Below are positions 1 to 9,818 of a stretch of DNA of 64,000 bases, in pieces. This DNA comes from Hibiscus mutabilis (taxonomy: Eukaryota; Streptophyta; Magnoliopsida; Malvales; Malvaceae). The translations under genes were made by a program, and so were the position numbers. Every line of letters starts with the position of its first letter. The first letter of the stretch is position 1. Under the pieces are notes generated by a model. The model had not been told where the DNA came from, made no database searches, and saw only the letters and a program-made list of their open reading frames with translations. The stretch is taken from assembly GCA_019671005.1 (NCBI GenBank), contig CM033752.1, positions 744,001 to 808,000 of the forward strand. Reading direction: 5' to 3'.

Positions 1-405
1 TAAGTCAAACTTTATTTGAATTTTTTTAGTCGAATCAAGTTTGTAGTCATTCTCCGAAGGCACAATTTCTAGACCTACATATTTGACATCCTGGCCAATT
101 TTAGACCCTTGCGATTTTAGCATGAATTCTTTTAACTTAAGATCGAAACACTGAAACATTATAAGTAAAATAATCACTTATCTTTGTTAAGAATCATCGT
201 AACGAACATGAAAACTATGTAAACACTTAATTTTTTTATTAGTCTAAAGTTGATTATAAAGTAATATCCGTTCATATATTTTTTTAATCTTTTGACAATG
301 CACACATACCTTGCAGAAATAGCGATCAAACTCAGGTTTTCTAGAATGAAGAACATCCGTTTTTCTATTGAGACCACTTGTTGGGTTCAAAACTATGTAA
401 ACACT
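1..405. other. AT-rich intergenic DNA with a 19-bp direct repeat
   Basis: No gene is recognisable. The 19-mer AAAACTATGTAAACACTTA occurs at 211-229 and again at 389-407, the second copy running straight into the left end of the Stowaway-like element. Short minus-strand ORFs here have no recognisable domain and look like chance. Confidence 0.5.
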
Positions 406-679
406 TATTCCCTCTGTCCCACTCAATATGTCATTTTTGTGTTTTGAAGTTATCCCACTTAAAATGTCTCATTGAAAAAATCAACAACTTTTATAAGGCA
501 AATTTCTCTTTATACTCTTTTTTTAGTTTCCCAACAAAACAAAATTCAACTTTTTAAGGATAAAATTGTCGTTTCAATTATTTTACATCATATTTTTTAC
601 ACATTCTTACACAAACTTTTTCTTTCTAAAACTGTGTGAAAAGTCAACAATGGACAAAATAAATGAGACGGAGGGAATA
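406..679. mobile_element. Stowaway-like MITE (Tc1/mariner type)
   Basis: The left end reads TATTCCCTCTGTCCCACT and the right end is its inverted partner (AAATGAGACGGAGGGAATA). TA dinucleotides sit at both ends, as expected for a Tc1/mariner TA target duplication. The CTCCCTCYGTCYCA terminus is the hallmark of plant Stowaway-like MITEs. The element is about 270 bp, AT-rich and has no coding capacity. Ends are visible directly; family assignment comes from the terminal motif. Confidence 0.8.
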
Positions 680-2071
680 TTTAATAACTTAATTAACTAT
701 AAAATATAAATTATACATGTATGCTTGCAATGCAAAACAAAAATATTATATGATATTTTATTTAATAATTAAATTAAAACTAAATGAAAGGAGACAATGC
801 GTAGCTACATAGGGTGGGGAGGGGCTTATTTTTCGTATGTTTCCCTGTATATATTTTTTTAAAAATTGTTTATTTATAAATTTGTTTTCTACTTTTAAAT
901 ATTTATATTTTGTCTTTTAAATTTAAATTCTAACTCTATGCCAGAAAAGAGACTTAAATATGGTCATAACAAACGCTCGTTATTTTTCTTCTTTTTATTT
1001 TCGGGTTTATTAAAACTGCCTCCATGATTTTCTATCCATTTTTAATACCTTAAAGACACGTGCCGTACCAAGATTAAAACTCCCAACACCTATATCAATT
1101 TGTTTTTAAATATTCCTATCTTAACCATTTTTATTTTGTTATAATTATATTTAGGAATAAAATAAATCATAACTAATCTAATTAATATTTTTAAATTTAT
1201 ATTGCATATGAACATAGATATGCACGCAAATAAAATACATAATTTATTTAACAACATCAAATTAGACTATAAATTTGTATATATGAGAAACATTTAAATG
1301 AATATCGATAAATCTAAAGAGAAAAATACCGGTTAATTTGAAACCAAATGACTAAATTTAACTCAAGACCTATTACGATTTTAAGACTTAACCAATTTTT
1401 AACCCAAATGAAAAATGTTCAAATTAATTCAATATAACTAAAGAGAAAAATACCGGTTAATTTGAACTAAGTGTCCACTGTTACTGTAAAATTCGGTTAC
1501 TTCAAAAACCAACCGAATTAATCGAATTTTGTTTAATTCAATTAACAATTTTCAAACAAATTTCTTCTCGGTTAACCACCCTCTTATATTTGTGTCAACG
1601 AACACAGTATTTAGGTTTTATTTTAATATAAATTGGGCTCAATTGCCCGATGGATAGAAAGACCATTTTACTTCTAAACCCTAATGAGACCAAAACAGTT
1701 TTATTTTGGCCCAATAAAAATATATTTGCTTAGGTTTATTAATTTTCTTAGTACTTGGTGTGATCTCATCTTTGGCCCGATAAACATACACCTTGCAAAT
1801 AAATTATACGAATTCGGACTTAAATTTTTTATAAATAATAATATTATCTTTTCTACTAATATTACTCGAAGAGTTCAAATTTATTATTACTATATATATA
1901 TAACGTGGGATGTGATAACTCAATTTGAAGATGGGAGATAGATAGGCAAATGACCTATATGGCATTAAAATTGCTTTGACAAGTCAAATCGGTGATAACT
2001 TTTTTTTAAATAGAAATCGGTGATAACTAAATTAAATGGTTCAAGCTGTTTTTTTCTTTAAAAAAATTAAA
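680..2071. other. AT-rich intergenic DNA, no gene seen
   Basis: I see no coding region or recognisable element. A short tandem duplication of ATCGGTGATAACT lies around 1988-2030. The ORF at 1684-1941 is low-complexity AT-rich sequence without a domain. Confidence 0.5.
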
Positions 2072-2257
2072 CTTAATATTAAAATAAGTGTTCAAATTAT
2101 CTTTTTTTTAAGTGCTTAATTTTTATATTTTTTGTTAAAATAGATGTCTCAGTTAAAGGGGCAAAATGATAATTTGACCGCCTAAAAGGGGAAAAGAAAA
2201 GTTTAGGCACCTAAAAGGAAAAAACAAGTTAGTTTGGACACTTATTTTAATATTAAG
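2072..2257. mobile_element. Short MITE-like element with 25-bp inverted ends
   Basis: Positions 2072-2096 (starts CTTAATATTAAAATAAGTG) and 2233-2257 (ends CACTTATTTTAATATTAAG) are inverted copies matching at 24 of 25 bases. They enclose about 135 bp of non-coding sequence. This is the structure of a miniature inverted-repeat element. No clear target duplication could be fixed, so the superfamily is left open. Confidence 0.55.
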
Positions 2258-2269
2258 CCAAAAAAATTA

Positions 2270-2955
2270 TTGTTTTGTTTGGCAATTAGAGGATAGCATA
2301 TTATATTAGCTGATTTGACTAACGGATTGCATTAGTTGATGGTGTAAAAGTGTTTTGTAAAATTAGCTAATAGTTGTTTGATTATTTGAACAATCAAAAT
2401 AATATATAAATACATGATTATATTCAATACTTGTTTAAATAATTTATTAGTGATTAATATTTTGTATCTATTAATATTAATTAGATTATGAAAACTAATT
2501 TTTTAATAGCATTACTATGCATATACGGAGGATGTAGTTTCTTATTTGTGAAATTATTTTTATAATATAATTTTAATAATTATTAAATATAAATCTATAT
2601 ATTAATTTCTTGTTTATAAAATTATATTTTCGATATAATTTTATTAATTATTAAATTGAGATGTATATATTATTTTTTGTTTATTCAATTATCATTTTAA
2701 CTTTACTAGTTATTCAAATTTATGTTATTTAAATTGTCAAGATCAAAAGAGCCTTTATAATTCTTTTATCCAAACATCTAACTCAAAAACTCCTAAAAGG
2801 TGTTTTTTTTCAAATTGAGAGATTTCATCACAATCCGTTATAATAATCTTCTATTTACTAAACATCTAAATTATTGAATTTGACTGATCAAATTTCTAAA
2901 AATAATTCAAAGATCTATTTTGACTCAAAAAAAACATTTACCAAACAGGGTCTAT
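2270..2955. mobile_element. Possible degenerate PIF/Harbinger-like MITE
   Basis: The left end contains GTTTTGTTTGGCAA and the right end the inverted-looking TTTACCAAACAGGGTC, resembling plant Harbinger-type ends. Inside, AACGGATTG near 2318 is matched by inverted CAATCCGTT near 2832. The ends are only partly complementary and no target duplication is obvious, so this is a tentative call. Confidence 0.3.
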
Positions 2956-3321
2956 ATCATATTCACTCAATTATTAATGTGTTTCGATTTTGGTCATCCA
3001 ACAACACAAATATTTATATTCTCTCTAACATTATGAAAATTGAGTTTGAGTCATTCTCTAACTCACTAATATAATGCCAATTTTTTTAGATATATTGCAC
3101 GACTAATAAAGTTTTATTCATATTTTTTCTCTTTTAATAAATTTAAAAAATATATTTCATGCACCGGTGGTAGAAACTTTTTATTTCCACAAGCGCCCTA
3201 ACTTTAAGGTTTAAGAACTTAGTTTAAGATTTAGGTGTCATCAAAGTTTTTAAGAATAAAGTAAAATAATTTGGAAATGTTTCAAAATATTCGAGAATAA
3301 ATTTTTTGGAAATAAAGTATT

Positions 3322-3692
3322 CAAAAGAGATGACACTCGGAGACCGGGATAACACTCCTAATAGAATACCGGGAAAAATTTTAAATAAAAGGATGGATGG
3401 AGTCGCCACTGGCCACTTTGGTAGGCCGGACATCGTTCAAAATTAACCAGAGATTTTAAAATTTGGGTCCGGGAGTCTGTTACGCGTGGGGAAGGGTTAG
3501 CACCCCACAGCGCCCAAAATTGGCACCACATTGATTTTGTGTTGTCATAAGTAAGAAAATAAAAATTCAAGTTTTAATTTAAAATTTAATCCCCAAAAAT
3601 GTATGTGATTCGAACATCATAACCCGCAACCCACGATACCAAAAGAGATGACGCCCGAAGAATCGAGACGACACTCCTACTAGGATATCGAG
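3322..3692. repeat. Retroelement-like dispersed repeat with a 50-bp direct repeat
   Basis: CAAAAGAGATGAC begins two related ~50-bp segments, at 3322 and 3640, both continuing to an ACACTCCTA block. Between them lies a GC-richer stretch with phrases such as GGAGTCGCCACTGG and GGGTCCGGGAGTCTG. From memory these phrases recur in many plant genomes near large Ty3/gypsy (Ogre/Tat-type) elements. No coding sequence is present. The repeat is seen directly; the family link is a recollection, not a search. Confidence 0.4.
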
Positions 3693-3699
3693 GCCTCGA

Positions 3700-4640
3700 G
3701 TACTAAACTAGATCAATGAAATAAATAAACATTACAGTTAATAATGCATGAATAAATATATATACCGATATGAACAAATAATAATATATCAAAATAAAAT
3801 TCGACAAACACATATAAACACAAGATAATTAAAATGATACTATAATATAACATAGGTAACATATGATATATTACATACACATATAGAACTACCTTAGGTG
3901 TAAATATAATAAAAAAAACATATATATATATATATATATAAAGTAAATAAATATATACATACATAAGGTACATAAAAACATATACATAGCTTTTTTTTTG
4001 TTTTTTCAAATATATAAACATAGTATGTATATAAAAACATATACTACTCAAATATACATAAAAACATAATGTATATATATATATCCTACTTAGTATATAT
4101 ATAGATAAACATATGAATAATACACGTACATATACAAAATGTATGGCAAAAAAATACTTGATATAAATATGGTATTATATATAAACATACAATAGAAAAA
4201 GAAACATAGTATATACATATATTACTTAGTATATATAGGTAATACATAACTTACTATATATATATATATATATATAACGTAATATATATATATATACTAA
4301 AAACATATATACATACATACACATAGGAACAATTATACAAAGACAAATAAAATTAATATTACAACGAAACCATATACTAATCATATCAAATACAAAGATA
4401 TACATACATACCTTACATGTAAAGACAAATAAAAGAACAAAACAAATACATATCATGATAAAAAACACACATATTTATAGATGAAAAGATTGAAAAAACA
4501 AATATTAAACATCCACCAAGAATTAATCTAAATACATTCTATCAACATATAGAAACATACGAACATAAAAATATATAAAAAACGTAAGAACGAAAAATAA
4601 ATAAAAAGATTACTAATCAAATCACCATTTCTATTAGATT
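3700..4640. repeat. TA-rich microsatellite tract
   Basis: The stretch is dominated by TATA and ACATA steps, with pure (TA)n runs at about 3920-3940, 4070-4084, 4254-4276 and 4283-4295. Minus-strand ORFs across it translate to repetitive Tyr/Ile/Val strings and are artefacts of the repeat. Confidence 0.75.
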
Positions 4641-4879
4641 ATAAAAATGGATTACACCACAAACATACACAAAAATAAACCAAACCTAAATATTTATATT
4701 CGATCACCCAAATTTCACAAATTGTTGTTGTTGAGAAGCTCGATCGGGATCGGTAATTTTGTCTTTGAGATTCGATAATTTTTTTTTTTTTTTGGTTTTG
4801 TGAAAGCCTTGATGAGTGATGGTGAGGAGATTTTTAGTTCTAAAAATGGTGTCCCAAAAAATGGAGAGTGGCCGGTTGA

Positions 4880-5034
4880 AATTGGATGAGGGAATGGGAT
4901 AGTGATGAGTTCCGGTGCGTGGAGTGTGGGGAACCGAAGATAAAAGAAGGGTGAGGTGGCGTGGCATAGGGGCATGGGGTATGGTAGGGAGGGGTGAGGC
5001 GTGGGGGCATGCTTCTGTAGGGCATGGGTCGGCT
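4880..5034. other. GC-rich, G-strand-biased low-complexity segment
   Basis: A run rich in GGGG, GGTG and GGCATG words stands out from the AT-rich surroundings and ends at the hAT-like element. It supports three overlapping minus-strand ORFs rich in Pro, His and Thr (largest 4715-5116), which I regard as composition artefacts because no domain is visible. Confidence 0.4.
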
Positions 5035-5756
5035 TAGGGGTGTTCATATTCGGGTACCCGAGTTTTCGGATACTAGAATTTTGGGTATTAAAAAGTCGGC
5101 TCATAACTCGACCCATAAAAATTAGGTACCCGCAAATCGTTTACTCGTAAAATTTGGGTACCCGCAAAATCGGGTACCGGGTACCCGATTCACTTTTTTT
5201 TTTATTTTTTAAATTATTTTAAAAAAAATACATAGAAAGCGTATAAAATTTCATGATATATATATTTCAAACACAAAAATTATTGATTTGAGGTTAATTT
5301 TAAGGGAGAAATATTTGGATATATCTATGTATATGTATTAAAGTTTATCCACAAAAGAAGGTATTAAAAATATTAATCTAGATCAAGATTTTTCTTTCGA
5401 ATCTCATATTGACAAATTAATACAAATATTTTTGAAAATTTTAAAACTTAAAAGTACATAATACAAGAATAAAAAGAAGTTAGAGATTTAAAATTAGTTT
5501 TAGGGGAAAATAGTAAGAAACATAAAATAAAAATAGAATTTAAAATTTAAAATATATAACTATTAAAATTACGGGTCAAGTACCCAGTTCCCAAAAAAAT
5601 TCGGCCCTGACCCGGCCCGACTACCCGAGAAAAATTATGGGTCGAGTACCGGCCCAAGAAATTCGGGTACTTTCATTTAAATACCCGGTAATTTTCAATC
5701 GGGTAGGCGGGTCGACGGGTCGGATAATTTGGGCCGGGTATTTTTGAACACCCCTA
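5035..5756. mobile_element. Non-autonomous hAT-like DNA transposon
   Basis: The ends are a perfect 12-bp inverted repeat, TAGGGGTGTTCA at 5035 and TGAACACCCCTA ending at 5756. Flanking bases GGTCGGCT and GTCGGCAT share GTCGGC, compatible with a slightly damaged 8-bp hAT target duplication. Subterminal zones are packed with CGGGTA/TACCCG words in both orientations, as expected for transposase-binding subterminal repeats. The interior is AT-rich and non-coding. Superfamily is inferred from TIR style and flank. Confidence 0.65.
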
Positions 5757-6260
5757 GTCGGCATGCCCTGCTTTGCTATCTTTTTTTTTTAGAATTTAGT
5801 TTAAATATGATGAATGGTTCGAATATAATTTGGGGTTCGGACAAAAAATGAGTATTACATTAGGGTTTATGAGTTTAGGTTTAGGGGTTTAGAATTTAGG
5901 GATTGTAGTTAGACTTTAGAATTTAGGCTTTAGATGTTAGGGTTTAGAGTTTAAGATAACATGTTAGGAATTAGGTTTGAACATATTAACCCTAAACCCT
6001 AAATTCAAACCACAATCTTTGAATTCTAAACACATAAACTTAAACTTTAAACACTACATTAAATCTCTAATCTCTAAAATTAAGGCGCTTGCAAAAATAA
6101 AAAAATTTACCGCCAGTGCATGATATAGTTATCATAAATTTGACTATTTTATTATTATTTTATTGATTTGTTCGTTGAACGCTTATTATGTACCCCGGTA
6201 GCCCTTTAACAACTTACGTTAGAAAAAGACCGACCTGGTCTAATGACAATCTACACGTGA
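5757..6260. repeat. Degenerate TTTAGGG/CCCTAAA-rich filler
   Basis: From 5860 to 5970 the plus strand is rich in TTTAGGG-like words; from 5985 to 6060 the complement CCCTAAA predominates, so the two halves are roughly inverted. Spacing is irregular, unlike a true telomeric array. No gene is seen. Confidence 0.5.
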
Positions 6261-6267
6261 TCAAAGT

Positions 6268-6862
6268 AAGGTTAATCTGCCTTTGAGCCTTTAACTTTAG
6301 TTTTAATATGCAATTTGGTCCCTGACCTTTTTGGTGAAAAATGACACATGACTATATTTTGTACAATTTTAAAATAATGATTAGAAATTTTATTTATAAA
6401 TTAAAATGGATTATATTTTGACACAAAATATGTGTAAAAAGTTACACAATCCTTCTTTAAAATTCAAATCCTTAATCATAAAATAATAAAACCTAAACCC
6501 TAAACTCTAACCCTAAATTCTAAAATTTAAACCCTACAACCTAGACCCTAAGCTAAACTTTTAACCCCTAAAATTGACAAACATCTATAAACTAAGGTTT
6601 TACAAAAAAACTTGTGTATCAAAATTTTAAGTGTTAAATTTAAATTTAATACAAATTCAAATATTTAAATAAGGATAAAATTATATTAAAAAAGTTAATG
6701 GTCAATTACATATCAGTCAAAGTCAGGGATCAAGTTATGGATATCAAGGGGTCAAATTGTAGTCCAAAGCCAAAGTCATGGCTCAAATTGTAAAAAAAAG
6801 AGACAAGGTCAGATTATAGATCAAAGACAAAGTCAAGGGATCCAAAGTTACATTAATCCTAA
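6268..6862. mobile_element. Possible degenerate inverted-repeat element
   Basis: The left edge (AGGTTAATCTGCCTTTGAG) and the reverse complement of the right edge (AGGATTAATGTAACTTTGG) can be aligned for about 60 bp with many mismatches. The interior carries CCCTAAA-like words and no coding sequence. It resembles an old non-autonomous transposon, but target duplication and family cannot be determined by eye. Confidence 0.3.
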
Positions 6863-7212
6863 AAATAAAAACATTGAAAACTTCTAAAAATCAAATAAAA
6901 TCATAAAAATATTTCAAATTTAAAATTTATTAAAAAGAACTCAAACAGTTTAAAAACATTCGATGTTTTCCAAAAAGAAATTATGAACTTTTTATTTTTT
7001 TTATGTTTTTTAATCTTTTAAATGAATTAAGAAAATAATGTTAAAAATATAAATTAGAAAAACAAAAATTTCTTTTTTTTTTTTTTTGAAAAGTAAAAGT
7101 ATGATTAGATGAAAAGGATCATCCACGGAAAAAGACATTAGAACGTGCCTCATTAAAACCCCCCTAAACTTACATGGAGGAAAAAGAGTGCACCGTTCCA
7201 ATGTTGGAAGGT

Positions 7213-7965
7213 CGAATTACAGGTGGCAATCGGGTCATTTGGATCGGGTCACTTCGGGTTTGATTTTGGGTTCAAGTTTGATTCGAATTTAGTTCAGGTC
7301 TATGTTATTTCGGATTGGGCCGGGTATCGGGTCGGGTGAATATTGGATCGGTTAATTTTCGGCTCGGGTCAATATCGGATCAGTTGACTTTTTAGGTCAT
7401 GTCTATATCAGATCGGTTGACTTTTCGGGTTGGGCCTATATTGGACCGGTTGCTTTTTGGGTCGGGTCAATATCGGATCGGTTGGCTTTCAATTTGAGCC
7501 AATATATGAAGATGATCTTTTAAAGAAAAAAATGATATTAAACCATTAAACTATTACTAAAGGTAGTTGTTAATTAATAATATAATATAAAATGTGAATA
7601 AAACATACATATTTAAGGAAATTAAATTCGGTTGTTTTTACTTTAGGTTGTTTTTCGGTTTGGGTTGCTTTCGATTTGGTTGATTTTCAATTCAGGTTTC
7701 TTTCAGTTCAGGTTGATTTTCGATTTTGATGGCTTTCGGTTCGGGTTGTTTTCAGTTTCGGTTATTTTCGATTTCGATTAATTTCGATTTGGGTTGAATT
7801 TTAGTTTAACTAAATTTGGCTTGGTTTTGGTTCAGATTTGGATCAAATTTAGACCATCATGTTTGGATCTATATCAGGTCTCCGGTTGGATAAATCAGTT
7901 CGAGTATCAGATTTTGGGTCAAGTTTACCAGATCTAGGTCGAATCAAAACCAATACCAATCCCCA
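7213..7965. repeat. Tandem-repeat block inside the LINE-1 3' UTR
   Basis: Between 7334 and 7496 there are five units of 32-33 bp, each built on a TATCGGATCGGTTGACTTT-like core (units start near 7334, 7366, 7399, 7432 and 7464). A second, looser array of about 18-bp GGTTGNTTTCGGTT-like units runs from about 7635 to 7800. The block begins with CAGGTGGCAATCGGGTC and ends near CCAATCCCCAG, possibly a non-autonomous DNA transposon inserted in the LINE, but its ends are not clean inverted repeats. Confidence 0.6.
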
Positions 7966-8052
7966 GAAGCAAGGGACATGATCTAACCCAAGAGAGAAGA
8001 AACAAAAAATACCAAACAACAATCAGAGGGGGAAGAAAACAGGCCAAAGAGG

Positions 8053-8496
8053 CTATCCGATTCCCGATTTAGCCAGACTATCCGCTATTGTATTGCACTG
8101 TCGAGGAATGTGACATAATACCATGCTTCTGCTTCTAATTATGTCACCAACCTCAGCCACAAGACTAATTAAAGCGGAGGGAGGATCCACCTAAAGGGAA
8201 AGCCAATCTATCATCAACTTACAATCACACTCCACAATTAAACGGAAATTGTCGCACACAGCCAACGGAAGGCACTTCAGCAGCCCATAGCGCAAAGCGT
8301 AAATTTCTACAAGAGCAGGAGGAACCGGACCGCACGATTCAAAAAATTTGAACAAAATGCAACCTAAATCATCCCGCAGCAACCCACCGATGCCCCAATA
8401 AGAACCATTACTTGACACAGCATCATCAACGTTGAGTTTGAGGAAGCCCTTAGGAGGAGGCAACCACCTAGATGCAGACTTAGGAGCAGCGATCAA
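8053..8496 (-). pseudogene. LINE-1 RNase H domain (with in-frame stop)
   Basis: On the minus strand this encodes the plant-LINE RNase H. It opens with WLPPPKGFLKLNVDDA, where the first acidic residue follows KLNVD, continues through GIGGLLRDDLG and an E in LVEIYALRYGL, and ends with RQCNTIADSLAKSGIG, carrying the usual N-x-x-A-D. In the intact family this domain degrades the RNA strand of the RNA-DNA hybrid during target-primed reverse transcription. An in-frame TAG near 8190 splits the domain after KLMIDWLSL. The frame resumes unchanged and reaches its natural stop at 8053, so a single nonsense change separates it from an open frame. Confidence 0.8.
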
Positions 8497-8699
8497 GAAT
8501 CAAGAATTTTTGGCATGACAGAAATCAACCACCAAGTTATCCAAGGAGAAGTTGATCCCCGGCCACCTTACTTTAATCCAATAGGCAAGACGAGACTTAA
8601 GCAAAAACAAAATCTGAATAAAATCCAATGATTTTCAAGCAAAAACCAGTTCATTTCGATGTAGCCAAACTATCCATAACACTGCAAAAGGAATAAGGG

Positions 8700-9630
8700 A
8701 CCATACCTTTGCAATGGTGGGAGGACACAGGGCACCCCAAGCTTCAAAGAAAGCATGTGGTTACAAGGGGAGAACTACAGAAACCCCCACCGTCGAACAA
8801 AAGGACATCCAGACATGCCACGTAATCTTACAAGAGAAAAATAAGTGCGAAACAGATTCAGGAGATAAAGGCACAAAGGGCACTCACTACAAGCAATGGA
8901 CGACACCCTCTCTTGAGAAGTTTCAACTTAATCGACACTCGACCCAACACAACAAGCCAAACAAACGATTCAACCTTTGGGGGAGCAAAACCAACCCATA
9001 CAAACTTATTCCAAAAAGAGTTAGGTGGCAAGAGACCATCCACTAGAGATCTCATGGATTTCACAGAAAAAGTACCATCGCTCGATCCCAACCACCAGAC
9101 CCAATCATAATTCAAATTACTGGAATTTAACTAATTCAGTCTAGATAATAAATAGTTCCACTGTTGAAGTTCCCAGTCAAAAACACTTTTTCTAAGCGGG
9201 ATGTTCCAACACCACCCCGAGGTTGCTTTAGAACCAAACTCAGAAATTCTACCATTTTTATTTACTGATAGGGCATAAATCTACTGAAACAAATCCTTTA
9301 GAGCCGAATTGGAAAGCCACAAATCAGACCAGAAGAAAATGGACTTACCATTGCCCACTTGAAGCACAAGATTAGATCGAACCCCATTGCCAAGACTATC
9401 TTCCATGGAGACAGATTTCATTATCCCATTCCAAATCCATGAAACATTTCTAGAGGGCAAGGATGAGGGGAGCAAACCAGAATTAACTGCAGGGTTTTTG
9501 CACACAAGGAGTCACCGCCATAGACATTAGGATTCATTACCGAAACGCCAACACATTTACCAAGTAAAGCTCGGTTTACTATGTCCAAATTGGCCATACA
9601 CAACCCCCCATACAACGAGAGGAACAAACC
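8700..9630 (-). pseudogene. LINE-1 zf-RVT and linker region
   Basis: Minus-strand fragments include WVWWLGSSDGTFSVKSMRSL and FVWVGFAPPKVESFVWLV, the diagnostic W-G-x-F-S-V-K-S and P-K-V-x-x-F-x-W signature of the zf-RVT domain between RT and RNase H in plant LINEs. Upstream pieces (9281-9505) contain VGNGKSIFFWSDLW, matching the usual G-N-G-x-S-x-x-F-W-x-D-x-W linker. Several frame breaks separate the pieces, so the region is degenerate. It probably contributes nucleic-acid binding in intact relatives. Confidence 0.75.
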
Positions 9631-9818
9631 TTATCCTACTTTACCCAATTGATCTTAGTCTTCTCAGGAGCACCACCCCAGAGAAAGTTGGCCATGAGCT
9701 TGTTCAGGCGACTAGAAACCGAGACAGGCATTCGGAATAGTGATAGATAATATATAGGCAAACTAGAGAGAACAGACTTGATGAGGGCAAGCCTACTTCC
9801 AATAGATAACAGTTTGGG

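Larger units (their letters stand above)
7066..9818 (-). mobile_element. LINE-1, 3' part (L1-type non-LTR retrotransposon)
   Basis: This is the 3' half of a minus-strand LINE whose 5' half lies at 21127-25480. It carries the last part of the reverse transcriptase, a zf-RVT zinc-binding domain and a C-terminal RNase H. The plus-strand poly-T near 7070-7087 is the probable poly-A tail. The sequence beside it contains GTTTTAATGAGGC on the minus strand, a phrase familiar from plant LINE 3' UTRs. A block of tandem repeats (7213-7960) interrupts the 3' UTR. LTR element A breaks the RT at 9818/21122 with a TTGGG target duplication; with A excised, the RT frame is continuous across the break. Total LINE length without insertions is about 6 kb, normal for a full-length plant L1. 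Confidence 0.85.

Noticed and set aside
3713..4468. Minus-strand ORFs of 80-112 codons
   Set aside because: They translate TA microsatellites into Tyr/Ile/Val repeats and have no domain.
4704..5116. Minus-strand ORF of 133 codons rich in Pro and His
   Set aside because: Three overlapping frames are open together across a G-rich low-complexity strand, and the ORF runs into the hAT-like element, so it is compositional.
5860..6060. Possible interstitial telomeric array (TTTAGGG)
   Set aside because: The words are irregularly spaced, degenerate and reverse strand halfway; it is low-complexity filler rather than a telomeric array.
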